Origin: Thamnaconus septentrionalis
Lineage: Eukaryota; Chordata; Actinopteri; Tetraodontiformes; Monacanthidae
Assembly (NCBI GenBank): GCA_009823395.1
Contig: CM020501.1
Span: forward strand, 7,138,361 to 7,202,360
Reading direction: 5' to 3'
Length of the DNA stretch: 64,000 nucleotides
In this document: piece by piece, positions 1 to 34,699 of the stretch
Layout of the letters: the number at the start of each line of letters is the position of its first letter
How positions within the stretch are numbered: position 1 is the stretch's first letter
Notes under the pieces: generated by a model
Databases searched by the model: none
What the model was told of the DNA's origin: nothing
Seen by the model: the letters and a program-made list of their open reading frames with translations, nothing else
Made by a program: the position numbers and the translations under genes

Positions 1-148
1 GGGGGGTTTCAGCTGTCTTCTTTATTCCGTGGGGAAGTAAACCTTTACAGCACGGATGTGCCTCACAAGGGAAGGAGGAGCGGCAGAGGAGGAGACAAAG
101 CGGGAGACGGCAATGAATTCTGCCCAAGTGAAATCCCTTCATGCTGAC

Positions 149-22597
<22,449 letters not shown>

Positions 22598-22760
22598 TCC
22601 AGGGCTCGGCACGATGAAATGGCGGGGGGAGAGCCCGAGCTGCTCTGCCGTGAAAGCTGCGCCGCACCGTCAACCGCACCGCGTCTCTCCTGACAACCGC
22701 ACGCCCGTCAACCGCGACTGGAGGCTGGGAGAGGAGTCTGCTGGAGTATATGGAGGGAGC

Positions 22761-22791
<31 letters not shown>

Positions 22792-22860
22792 TGTGTGTGT
22801 TTGTGTGTGTGTGACAGCATTTCGTACACACCAAACCTCAAATGTTTCCTACATCAAATG
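22598..22860 (-). promoter_or_regulatory. klhl5: klhl5 5' UTR and likely CpG-rich promoter
   Basis: The stretch upstream of the klhl5 ATG (to the right on the plus strand) is GC-rich with many CpG up to about 22730. It then meets a (CG)n/(GT)n tract at 22757-22813 and turns AT-rich. This fits a CpG-island start site between about 22600 and 22760. No convincing TATA box was seen and the start site is not resolved. Confidence 0.45.
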
Positions 22861-25680
22861 AACGAGTGCTCCCTTCAGATAATCCACATGCAGGCGAGCC
22901 AGTTAATTTGACTTTTTTGACTTTTGGATAAAGTGCTCCAGCGTTCAACCTAATTTAATTTCATTTGAAAACAAAATAAGTATTCCATGAATAAGTAGGT
23001 GTTTTTTTTTTTTATTATTTTAATATCATTCACATCATATGGTAATTTTTCAAATGATTTGAATCTATGTAAATGACTCCAAGAGAGAATAAATTTCTAA
23101 AGTCATCGGCGATAATGCATTTTCACTTCTAAAAGACTGTGGCACATATTTTTAGAATTGTTTGTGTTCTTTTTATTTATGCCAGTGCACATACTTTGAA
23201 ATGGTAATTGGAGAAAACAAGATGCCGCCGCATATTCCCCATAATTGCACTTTACACACAAGTCGACAGTCTTTTAATCATAAATTCTAAGTAGTATCAA
23301 ATTATTTGACCTGGCTGTGGTGCAAAGGTATATAGAGACATCAGCTACTAATTTCGTATTATATTGCATAGTCCCTGTTTCGTAGAACATGTTTGGACTT
23401 AAATCAAGGCTATATTGGTTCAAAGCTGTCTGTGTGGAAATGAGTAGTCAATACATGTAAGTTAAATGTCGCGTGAAAACAAAACACAACACGTGTTTGA
23501 GTTCCTGGCAATGTGTCTGTACCAGTCAGTTCCCAGGCCACTTTAGTCGTTTTCAAACACCCTGTAATGAGACGATGAACACATCCTCCTTATGCTAATT
23601 TCTCCTCCTCCTCCTTGATTCCCCCATGACCAAGCGTGCTTTTAGAAACCTGGTTCAGTGGGCTCATGTGCAAAGTAGTTTGCCTACGATACAAAGACGA
23701 TGGTTGCAGTATTACTTCACACTCTGTGGTTTACCTATTGTCTTGAAGATGAAATTTTAAATGGTTCCCTCCTCCACTCACAGACAGCCCTCATCTCCGT
23801 TTCCTGTTTGTCCCATTCCACTTGGTTCCCGATCTAACTCTCCTTCACCTCCCTCCCTGCCCTCCATCTGCAATGCAGCAGCTATTCATAGACGGTAATG
23901 ATCAGTGGGAGCGAGTCCTGTGGGAATCCTCCCATCCAGGCGTCCAGTGCACCCAAGCACACCAGCGGCAGTCCAGGGCAGACAGAGCTGTCCCTGTCTT
24001 CTGCAGTAAGTCTGAGATGACCACGGAATGAGGCAGAGCCTGGGCGCAGGGTGTGTTTCCTGGATGGATTCCCAGGGAGAAACTGCTGGGAAGGCTTTTG
24101 GAGCCACACTCGAACAAAAATCAATGAGTCAAACAGCCGAGGTCAGTTTGTGAATTACACCGACGGGAGATTCTCCACTCATAAACTGGCCCCATCAGAC
24201 ATATTACCTCAGCATGTAAACTCAGTTCTCGCACAGACGAAGGGCTGGGCGGAGGGAATAAATTCAGTCAAATGAACTTCTGATGCATTTATTTGTCTCA
24301 AAATGCCAGGCTTTTCCTCCTTTCAGCGCTGACAGCTGAGCGCAAGACCACCCAGCTACACTATGATCAATACCACAATGTCAGTACTTACACATACACA
24401 CAAGGCATGAGCAGAGAGTCTAAGTGTATCATTTAGGAGGGGAAAAAAATAAAGAAATAGCATTTCTGAGCAGATGTTGGTTGTGAGTGATACTGGGTCC
24501 ACATCTGCGGTTGTCGTGAATGATATTTTTTGGGAAACCGCCAAGCGCTGAGCAGCCGCGCTGCCTGTCCCCACACGGAATGCCTTATGACCCATAAAAA
24601 ATGGTTACTCTCATGGAGCTCATGTGCACTGTGCCGTAACACCATAAAAACACATTTTTCACACCCCGAGAGATTCTCAAATAGGAGTGCTATTTCATGT
24701 GAGGTGATGTATGTGATTAGGTTTAATGTCCTTGCAATGTTCCTGCCCCGTCTCTGTCCTCAGGACGTGAGAGGTATGAAATAAACCTCCAATGTGTTGC
24801 AGCCCATCCCCCACCCAAACCAAGGTTGAAATATTATCCTGTGTGGCAGCCTTGTCTTGTTGAGTGACTGGCTTAATTGTGCATAAAATACACCAGGAGA
24901 CACATTTATATGCTGTGTCTGTATGAACTCCACCTGACAAATCTGAAAAATAATCTTCAGGTAGAACACCATGGGCCTCCTATGGTAAATAAATTGTCCG
25001 ACTGATGGTTCTCACAGCTCTCCTACAGATGGGTCCAGTAACTGGGCATGAGCCTCATCGTTGTTGCCCGCTGCTGTTAGTCTCCTGGCTGCAGTGGTCC
25101 AGGGCTATTACTCAAAAGTGTTTGGCACATCTTGAGGGTTGTAGCTGTTGGGCAGTTGGCAAACACATAAAAAAAAAAAACAAGAATAAATTGACCACAA
25201 AGTCATGTTCGAGCCTCTGCAGTTGTTGCTGTTTCGGTGCATTCGCACACGCACGCTTGGGCACGGTCCCATGTGAGCGCACTTAGCATTCAACGGCGCA
25301 CGAGCGCGAGTGCAAACACAAATAAAAATACTCGGGCAAAAAAAAGAAGCAGATAGTCATCTGGGGATTGCTGTCATTAAATATTTTATTGGGTGAGAAA
25401 GTGAAACATTATCTGTCTGGGCCGTCTGTGATGATCAGTTCATCCTGGCCTCTCTCCAGCCTCAGTCTCCACCTCCATCTCTCCCACTGTTGTCCTGTCT
25501 GTTCACTCCTACTGTTTCAAGTCTTTCTCTTCTTCTCTCCCAGCACCTCGTCCAATTTTCAACCTCATCCTCTCTCCTTCTCTCCAGGAACTGCCAGCCC
25601 CCCCGCCTCTCGCTCCAATCTCCTCCACAACCGCAATTTCCTGCTCCCCATCCCTGCTATGAGCTGTGAAGCAAAGGGGA

Positions 25681-25752
<72 letters not shown>

Positions 25753-26840
25753 TGTGTGTGTGAGTGTGTGTGTGCATGCGGTAGGGGGTATGTATGTATG
25801 TATCAGTTGGGCCGCAGCTGTGATCCCCAAAGGTCCAGTTGGACCAGCAAGGATGATGCTGCAAGTGCCATTGTTCCATGCATGCTCGAAGGTGCGCGCA
25901 CATCGTGAACAGTGTGTGCACACCCACACGCACATACACACGTGCGCTTAGATACACTAGTTTACACTCTGCTCAGGAGGTTTGAAATTGGTTGCTGCTG
26001 CTGCTGCTGCTGCTGCTGCAGCTGCAGGCAAGTCCGTCCTTGAGACTCAGAACAGGCTCAGTATGGCCAAGCAAATAATTACCTCTCCTCTCCATACTGA
26101 CATGCTGGCTCCGCCCTTCATATGAAAGGAAGGGAGAGCGTCTGCCTGTGTGTTTGTGAACGTTTGTGCCCGTGCAATTAAATTGATCTGGGGGCACAAA
26201 TTCAGTGTTGTTGAAAGAAAAATAATTTTCACATCAAGGCAAGAAAGCTGTCAGATTAAAAACAGAGAGTAAAGTGTGTGTGTGTGTGTGTGTGTGTGTT
26301 TTATACAGCTTATTTTGTGTGGCCTCTACATCTTACACAGATGACATTCTCATGACTGGATCTCCAAAAGGACAGTATGTCAAAAGTTTTTCCTACCTTA
26401 AAACATATTACAATTATCTTCAAATTCACTGACTTGAAACAAGGAGAGAGGAACCTGTGACACTGACACAGTGCACCTGGCTGGCCTGGTACGATACTGT
26501 ATAATTTCAGTTGCCTGCCCAGTCCCCTGTCACAAGAACATTGCAGCAACACTTCACACACCAACATAAACAGACCTTAACTGCACTGGCGATTATCACC
26601 TCCTCTGGGAGGCTTTGTCACATTCTGACAGGCTGAAGAAGAAATCTGCAAAGACGCTTTGAAGAAGGATTTAAGGGTAAAAAGGCTACATGACTGTAGA
26701 TCCCACATTTCTGATTTACTTTCTTGGCTCTGACAGGCACTGTTTACAAAGGCAACATATAACCATGTTAATCACACAAAAGATTTATCAGTAATTCATT
26801 TCACAATAATAATTTCAACTAGAAATAGAAAGATGAACAC
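22861..26840. other. Intergenic region upstream of klhl5
   Basis: No exon with splice sites and a recognisable protein was found on either strand. Contents are (GT)n at 25685-25768, a (CTG) run at 25993-26020, (GT)n at about 26274-26300, and otherwise unassigned sequence. Confidence 0.6.
25685..25768. repeat. (TG)n microsatellite
   Basis: About 66 bp of perfect GT followed by GAGTGTGTGTG interruptions. Confidence 0.95.
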
Positions 26841-27630
26841 TGCAAAACACCCACAAAAGAGAAAACAACCGCAAATCACAAAACACAACCCATCAACCAA
26901 AACGGAAGTGATACCATTGCCCCGAAAACTAAACATGCTCTCCCGTCCTGTCTACGCTGCCGGTGTCGTGCCAAGGCAGTTATCCCCAATAGAATTGTAT
27001 CCCGTGGTTGTTTATTAGTTTAATCAACGACGCCATGCTACAGACAAATTAGACATTTATTAAGAATGTTTTTATTCCACTCTATCCGATGTGTTGTTGA
27101 AGTGTATATTAGTTTTTTCAATTACGTTACGCTACGGACACATTAGACAGTTATCCAGAATGTTTTTATTAGGCTTTTCACTGCACAAAACCATACAGGT
27201 GCTTAGACCAGGTCATGTCTAGTCACACTGGTGAATATAGAGAAGATTCTTCTCTCCTACATGAAGTTACAAGGCGGATACTTATTATATCAGACTGTAC
27301 GGAAGGGCTGCCATAAATTGTATCCCCCAACAGTCTGACATAATAAGAATCCCCCCGGTAACTGTAACAGTGCACTGAATAGCCTAATATAATCTTCGAC
27401 ACCACGTAGGGGACAGTGGAATAAAATCTATTAACTACTACTAATAAATGTCTAATTTGTCCGTAGCATGGCGTCATTGATTAAACTAATAAACAGCCGG
27501 GGGATACAACTTCCAGCGTAGACTGGAGAGCACGTTTACTTTCCGGGGAAAATGTATCACTTCCGTTGTGGTTGATGTGTTGTGTTTTGTGATTTGCGGT
27601 TGTTTTCTCTTTTGCAGTTGTGTTTTGCAC
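26841..27630. mobile_element. Long inverted-repeat (foldback) element
   Basis: The left arm (about 26841-27063) is matched in inverse orientation by the right arm (about 27437-27630). Shared blocks include GCAAATCACAAAACACAAC, GTTTATTAGTTTAATCAA and GACAAATTAGACATTTATTA. The left arm carries about 40 extra bases. A third, partial copy of the inner arm end (CTACGGACACATTAGACAG) lies at about 27128-27170. There is no open frame of note, so it appears to be a non-autonomous DNA element. The family was not identified. Confidence 0.65.
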
Positions 27631-27720
27631 TTCCCGGCCATCGTAGTTAAGAGTGAGGAAAGTTCAATGAGGGGAAAATAAGTGATTAAAATCAAGGGTT
27701 ACATTAAATCTGCTAATTCC

Positions 27721-27764
27721 ATTAAATTAAATTAAATTAAATTAAATTAAATTAAATTAAATTA
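27721..27764. repeat. (ATTAA)n pentanucleotide microsatellite
   Basis: About nine perfect copies of ATTAA directly beside the inverted-repeat element. Confidence 0.95.
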
Positions 27765-30700
27765 CTCCGAATTGAAAATAGATGGGGTGGTGTGCCAGTG
27801 GCTCCATTGTCCCCATTACAAGTCATTAGAAAACTCCATGGTGTTGTGTTAAAAAACAAAACTTTTTGCTCACAAAAGTGTGAAACCAGTGTAACCAACC
27901 AACAAACTCTTAATCACAGCCTGCAACTGGTACATTTTATGACCCAGAAGTCGTGCTCAAACAGTTTGTTTGGCAATTGTTATGCTTTCTGCAGTGCTTG
28001 TGGCCTCCAGCTGCAGCTGGACATAGAGATAAACTTCACAGTGCCAAAGTCTTGAACTGTCTTTAGCCTCATGAGAATACTAACAGCAACATATCCGATA
28101 TCACACACAGCCCTTTGAAGCCACATATTATTTATCTATTCAAAGGTAATTTTATACAGCTACCCTGTGGAAGGCTTTTCAACCGATTAGGGTTTTTGCA
28201 GATTTGAGATCCTCCTTAAGAACTGGGAGACACATACTGCAACTGAGGTCCCTCTGTATAAATGTGCGGACCAATTGTTGATCACTTCCTGCCCTGCATT
28301 GTAGGTTACAGGCTGCCAGGACCAAGCACTTTAGACAGTAGGGATCCAGTATGCAGTATACAGCAAATACGAGAACGTTTAAACTACTGGGTTATGCTGT
28401 ACAATAAGTACACACTTTTAGCATTGGCTAGGTTGATTATTTTATGTTAGTATTTTATTTATATAGCTTTCTCTTACATTCATCAAGATACAATAATTAA
28501 TGGTCACAATTTCTCAAAAGTTTTGCTACTTGAGTTTAAGCGCATGTAATGTATATTACTGTTAGGGTAGGCACACCTAGGAGGGACAGTGAATATATGG
28601 GTAAAAGGATGCTGAGGTTGATGCTGATAGCCATGAGGCCTTGAGGTAGAAAAAAGAGAAGATTTAAGGATGTCATGAAAGAGGATGGGAACTTTGTTGG
28701 TGTGAGAGGAGATCCAAAGCAACGCACAACTCTAGCAAAAAAAATTTAGACTTGAGGGGAAAATCTTCCTAAGTACAACAACATGCTTCAAGCTTAATTG
28801 GTTGCAGGTGCTGACATCTGGTACCAGAATAGGTGCCAGGGTTTTTGTTTGTTTTGTTTTCTTAACATGATGTAACCACAATCAACCACAATTACCAGTT
28901 CAACATCAATATTACCAATACTGTTCAACATTCAACAACATTCAATATTCAATATCCACTGAAGGGAACAGCCAAGAAGAGAAGAACAAGAAGAATTTGA
29001 CAAAATGGCCACATTTTCTCTGTTGGTGGAAGTTGTATTCTGTCTGAATTCATGAGCAGTCTGTGTTGGCCCACTTTGTTGAGCGCCAACTAATATGGGA
29101 GATAAAAGAATAAAGGAATCTCAACATCAGTCCATCTAGAGTCTCCACTCTACCCTCATTCTTCTTTGTTCATGTTTTTCCTTCAAACCCTTGCATTAGC
29201 AGACACACAGCAGCACAAAGGAAGCTCCATGAGAGGGATTCAATGTTAGATCAGTGTCAACAAACACAGGCTGCTGAGCCTGCTGAGTTTAGAATGTATC
29301 GTCCATTTCTTGATTTCTTGAACGCCTCATTTTGGTTCTAAATGTTTTTCTCTTCTATTGAGCACCTCACATAAAAACCTTGTCCTGTCCATTTAGTAAT
29401 ATGTTCCTCCACCCATCTCCCACCAATTACTCTTGTCCTCTCATTTCCTCCTCTCCTGCTTCCATCGCGAACTGGATCTCCTGTATGGGGGAGTGCTAAT
29501 GAGGCCGGTCCTGTGTATGGGTGCGCGTCACTGCTTGACTGGTTTTCAATGCAGATACGAGATAATTGCGGTAGGCGGTGGAGAGACGAGTCACGAAAGG
29601 CTGAGAGAGGAAAAGCGTGGAAGGAAGAAGAAAGAGGAGACGATGCGATCAGAGAAACAGCAACACAGAGGCCAAACTACTCACAATCGCATCTGTGCCG
29701 TGCACCGACAGAGGAGACACGTGCACACCAAATCATCTGATCGTCTCATATGGGGGCAGGAAGCTTCCATCCTGCTCCCTCTGCACTCGATGAGACTTTG
29801 ACACACTTTCACAAGCCATGTTTTATTTAACACAAACCGAGAGGGGGAAAAAATATGAGTGCATGTGCCTGTGCACGTGTCTCTCTCCCTTTCTCGCTAG
29901 CTCATGTGCGCACAAGACTTTGGAGGAATAACTTTGCGGACCAAATTGTCCAATTACTTTGATCCAGGCCTGTTGTCTAGTTGCTGCTGCTCTACTTTGC
30001 CTTTAAAATAAACCACCTGCTGCGTGCACACCCGGTCACACAACCGTCAGAGCCGCGCGCTAGGCTTTGCAGCTCTGCTTTCCTTAATTGCATGAGAGGT
30101 GGGACACTGAAGAATGCAAACTGCCAGATTTAACCATGTTTGCTGAGCTGCACATCTGTTCAGCAGCCACAGAGCCTGATGATGAGAAGAATGATAATGA
30201 TAACGGAAGCTGCCTCAGCTGGGAAAACACACGGCTCCTCCGGCTCTCGCCGCTCTAATCAAACTCCTTGTTTTATCAACCCCAGTCCAAACATCCGTGT
30301 ACCTCAGCGGAGAGGAGGATGCGATTGATCTGTTTGGTCCGATGCACGATCTGGGCATTTCTCTGTTATTCAACTCAGACATTAAATTCTGCTGCAGGAC
30401 AGACAGAAGTTTATGAGGCGGTGTCATGAGATTATATGAGGCCTGACAAAACAGACTGCACAACCCTGCAGCAGCCGTCTGACAGTGTTTACTGAGCGGG
30501 ATGTATAAGCCCAGATGGTTTACCTGACTGATGGCCAACAGTCATAGCCACCGGAGTGAAAATGTAAACTCACATTATAAACCTTCTTGTCAAAAGTAGA
30601 GTACAAACAAAACATAACATAAGTGTTTCCTCTTGTTGGAATCAGACATTTAACATCTTGCATCATAGCATATTGTGCTATTATATTTGTAACATTACAT

Positions 30701-33700
30701 TTATATGTTGGAGTTATTACATTGAGTTGAATGTATAAATGTATTGAATGTTACTATATGTAGTGCTTTGGTATATATTTGATGATCATGATCCGTGCCC
30801 TGGGGATGTTGAAAACCCTGTGAGGAAAGACTGTGTAACTCATTAAGTCTCATAAACAGTGACCTGGCTGACCAGAGAGTGGTCAGCTGAAGGAACTGCC
30901 TTTGCAACCCTCATAAAGTTTGCGACCCATCCAGTCACAGGGATGGGAACTTGTGACCTGAGCTCGTCTTGCCGCAAAATGGTTTCAACAGGTCACACCG
31001 GAAGGAAGGATGGACCATTTGGTTCACGGCCAAATAAGGACCTGCTTCCTCATTCACAAACAATGACATTAACACCCAGCAACTGAAGGGGAAGAATGGA
31101 CAGCTAATCAGAGGACGACACTGAGAAGACATTCAGATCAGGAGTCAGATTGTTTGTCTTTGCATTTAAGGATTTTCTTGGGAGAAAGTTGTCAGTCTGA
31201 CTCCGGCGGTGGCCAGGACTCGACTCCAGAGATCTCTTCATCAGATCTCTGTCACAAATGTCTTGTTCTTCTTTGCACTAAAACTCATTAAGATTTTCCT
31301 TGTCTTCTTTTCTTCATGAAATGAACACGCGGTTTGGTAGCATGGTATTAGGTAAAGGAACCAAACCAACACTCTGCTGTGCTTACTCACTTCCATGTCT
31401 TTTTTCAATCCTATTAGAATCTTTTCTTCACTCTCACATTGTTGTTAGTCTTTGTTTCCTCTTGTTGAATGTGTTTAAATTCCTTGAATTTAGAATAGCT
31501 ACCTATTTCAGCAATAAATGATGAGCTCTGTGTCCCTGGTGAGGTAGATCCTATATATTTTTTCCCCTCAAAACACCTGCCTAAAAAAAAAATTACTACT
31601 AGGACTAAAAATGGTGATGGGCGCTGTTGTTGTTGATGATTAAAACTGCTTAAATGTCTTACAATTATGATGGTTTTATTCTATTATTCTGTTGTAAAGA
31701 TAATGATGACTTTGTGGATATTTTATTTCTTCAATGGCTCTTTTGATGACCAATTCAACAACAACAAAAAGCCAAATAGTGTCCCAATAATTTTGGTCAC
31801 CATTGTACAATGGGCTGCAGTTATAATTTATTTATGTTGTATTTTTTTTTTTTTTTTTTTTTACATTCATCTATAATAAGAGGCTTAAACATGTTGGAGT
31901 TGGCCGGTGTGGGATCTTTACACACTGGCTGAATGTGGGTCATCATTATTAAAATATAAACTGCTTTTGCTGGCATTCAGAGAGGAAAAAAAAAGACTAA
32001 TAACCAACCCACATCCTCTCTGTAGTCGGTAGTTTTGGACAGCAAGAATCCCATCTTTACATAAATTACACGTCTGTGTGCAAAATGACACAAACAATCA
32101 CTAATCCTCCTGTCTGTGTGCGCCGGGGCCAAAATTTGCTGAGGCATGAAGTTTGCTTCTGCACACTGCAGGAGATAATACACATCCTGAATTATTGATG
32201 GAAATGAAAACAACTCCATTCCCCCCTTCCTCTGTTAGTAATGGCCTCTCTTCACCCTCAGCCATTTAGTAGCTTAACAACTCTCTAATGGCAGCACCAA
32301 AACGCTCCCTCCCTGGCTTTAGTTTGCAAGCGCATAATCGCTTTGCCTAAACATGTGTACCCCGACAGCCAGAAATCCCTTTCAACTGAGCATGTTTGCT
32401 CTGGAATGATGCACTGATACGTCGCTGCAAGGCATGAGGCAGGTGGCAGGATAAGAAACTCCAATTTGTCATCTACACTCCCAGGCGTCTCCCAACTTCC
32501 ACATTGGTTTTTCTCTTTCTGGCCCTCGCCACCCACCCCTGACCACAGCGCTTCCTTATCCTGTTCACTCTTTTCCTAAATGGACTGAGTGCTGTGGGAG
32601 GAGAGAGAGGGAGAGGGAGCATTTATGGACGAACACAGAGCAGACTGCAAGTCTTAATAATTTACTCTGACCTGCGGCCACGAGCCTATCACTCCCGTCG
32701 AGATGAGAGGGAAAGCAGTGGGAGGAAACATAAAGACAGAGAGGAGCTGCTCTTTCCACTGACGCTCCCTGGATACCGTGCTAAATAATTTGAAGCGTAG
32801 CAGGTCACCTAAAAGCCTCCAAACGTTCGCCACCGTGAAAGCAGAGCTTTATGAAGTAATGAGGTAATATACAGAGTTGGTTGGAAGATTGCTTAAATAT
32901 TTTTTTTGATAAAGTAAAATATTAATAAGATGATCAGAAATTGCCAAATATCTGAATATCTGTGGTAGAATCTATTTATTCCAGCTGCTTTCTTCCGTGT
33001 TAGTTTACAACTAACTAACTGAAGGTTTCTCTCCATCTGGATCTTTAACCTAACTGCTGTTGAATATTTTGCTTTTGGTTGTCACCCAATGCTTGAACAC
33101 ATCTGAAAAGGGTGAGTGTAACATCTGCTTCTGTAAGCTCATGCTGGTTGAAGCTTTTCCAAAGAAGATCCTGAAGAACTCAAACTAATCTAAATGTCTT
33201 TGCGTTGTACAAAATAGTGACAACCTCAGTGTGCTTACTCATAGGTTGTTCTGTGTCTGTTGTGTTGGTGTTTCTCTCATCAACAGAGGAGGTGCACTGA
33301 AGATCTGCTCTTGATCAGTTCTGACATATTTCTGTATTACACCAATGCTATAGCTGAGATAAGCAGTTAATTTAAACACTTGTACCATATCCTCGAGATA
33401 ATAATCGCAGGTCTTGGACCAAATAACCTTCCTGCAACTTTAGTTTTGCCATCAATAGAGGCAGAAGCTGCTTGTGGTTAGTGGTTGCTGATGCAGTCAA
33501 GACCTTGTTAACCCAGACCAAGGCACTATGAAGACTGGGAGTATGGAAACCAAGTCAAGCCCAATACAATACAGACAATGCTGAGAACAAGTCAAGACAA
33601 AGGCCCACAAAGGTGTTACAATCGACACCACCACTACATGAACTGTAGAATAGAAAACAATATGGGGTTGTGTGCGAGAGATCACTCAGCCCATGAAGGG

Positions 33701-34362
33701 AAGAGTCAGAAAAGTTAAGACGTCAATGGGTGGAAACAGTGCCTACACTATGACACATTTTTAGAGAAGGCGCTGCATTAGAATGAATGTCTGCAATAGA
33801 TCTTCATCTTATTGGCTGCATTTTGATAAAGCGCAGCTCATATAACTGCACAGGTCAGCTGTGTTCCGTGGTCTATCCTGCTCCTGCCAGGAAGAAGTAG
33901 CTGAATGCCTGAGAAGCACTTTTCTCTTTCAGCAAGGTGATGTTCTATTCAGCTCTCAGGTCAGCCTCACCAAGTAAGGTCACTCTACTCTGACTGAATA
34001 TTGATCCAAAAACCTATCAGATGCCGGAGAGACACGGAGAGAGCAGAGCAGTGATGGACAGAAAGGAGTGGAGTCAGAGAGGTGACGGAGGAAAACAAAA
34101 CAGTGAACCATATATATTTTTATCGATGCTCTGAGAAGTGGCCGGATCCGGACTGCTCCTGTGCCTGAATGTCAGCTCAGTCCCCACAAGTCACATTGTC
34201 TAGTAATTAGTCAGCCCGTTGATGACTAATCGATACAGGCCCACTTCCTACCTACGTGTTTGAAAGTGACACCTCATTATTTTATTTAGCTATTCTGAGG
34301 AAAAGAAAGATAGATAAGAAAGAGAGATAAGGAAGTGCACGGCTGGGACAACTTCATGGTAG
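27765..34362. other. Intergenic region, no gene recognised
   Basis: No coding exon is supported. 28740-29200 has a possible LTR-like 3' part (AATAAAGGAATCTC, then a CT-rich end). 30780-31300 is another unplaced, repeat-like stretch. 32000-32400 is repeat-poor and may be conserved. A 21-base T run ends near 31861. Confidence 0.5.
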
Positions 34363-34693
34363 TGGAGTGCAGAGTTCAAACTAAACATGGTGAAGCAGCA
34401 TTCAGCTGTGATGCTGCACACAAATGGAATAAGCTGCCAACAGGAGTGAAGTCAGCCCCAAGTGTGAATGTTTTAAATCCAGGTTAAAGACTCATCTTCT
34501 CTCTTATGCTTAGAATTGAGTGCTTTTGTTCAATTTGTTATATTTTACTATGATCTTTTTGAAATTTTGTCTTTGAAGACTTTTGTCTTTTTTTTGTTTT
34601 TTTAAAGCTTATAAAATGTTTAAACGTTTAATCATTTAAAGCACATTGAGTTGCCTCGTGTATGAAATGTGCTATATAAATAAAGCTGCCGTG
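34363..34693 (+). mobile_element. 3' end fragment of a non-LTR retrotransposon (LINE)
   Basis: Translation of about 34430-34500 gives HKWNKLPTGVKSAP, the C-terminal pattern of fish L2/Rex-type reverse transcriptase ORFs. A one-base deletion then breaks the frame before KSRLKTHLL. The tail AAGCACATTGAG...GCTATATAAATAAAGC is the usual 3' end of such elements. It is 5'-truncated and dead. Confidence 0.65.
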
Positions 34694-34699
34694 CGAAAT

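Noticed and set aside
33480..33700. Possible second copy of the 2574-3050 transposon (similar TCAAGAC and CAAGTCAAG words)
   Set aside because: The similarity by eye is too weak to define ends or orientation.
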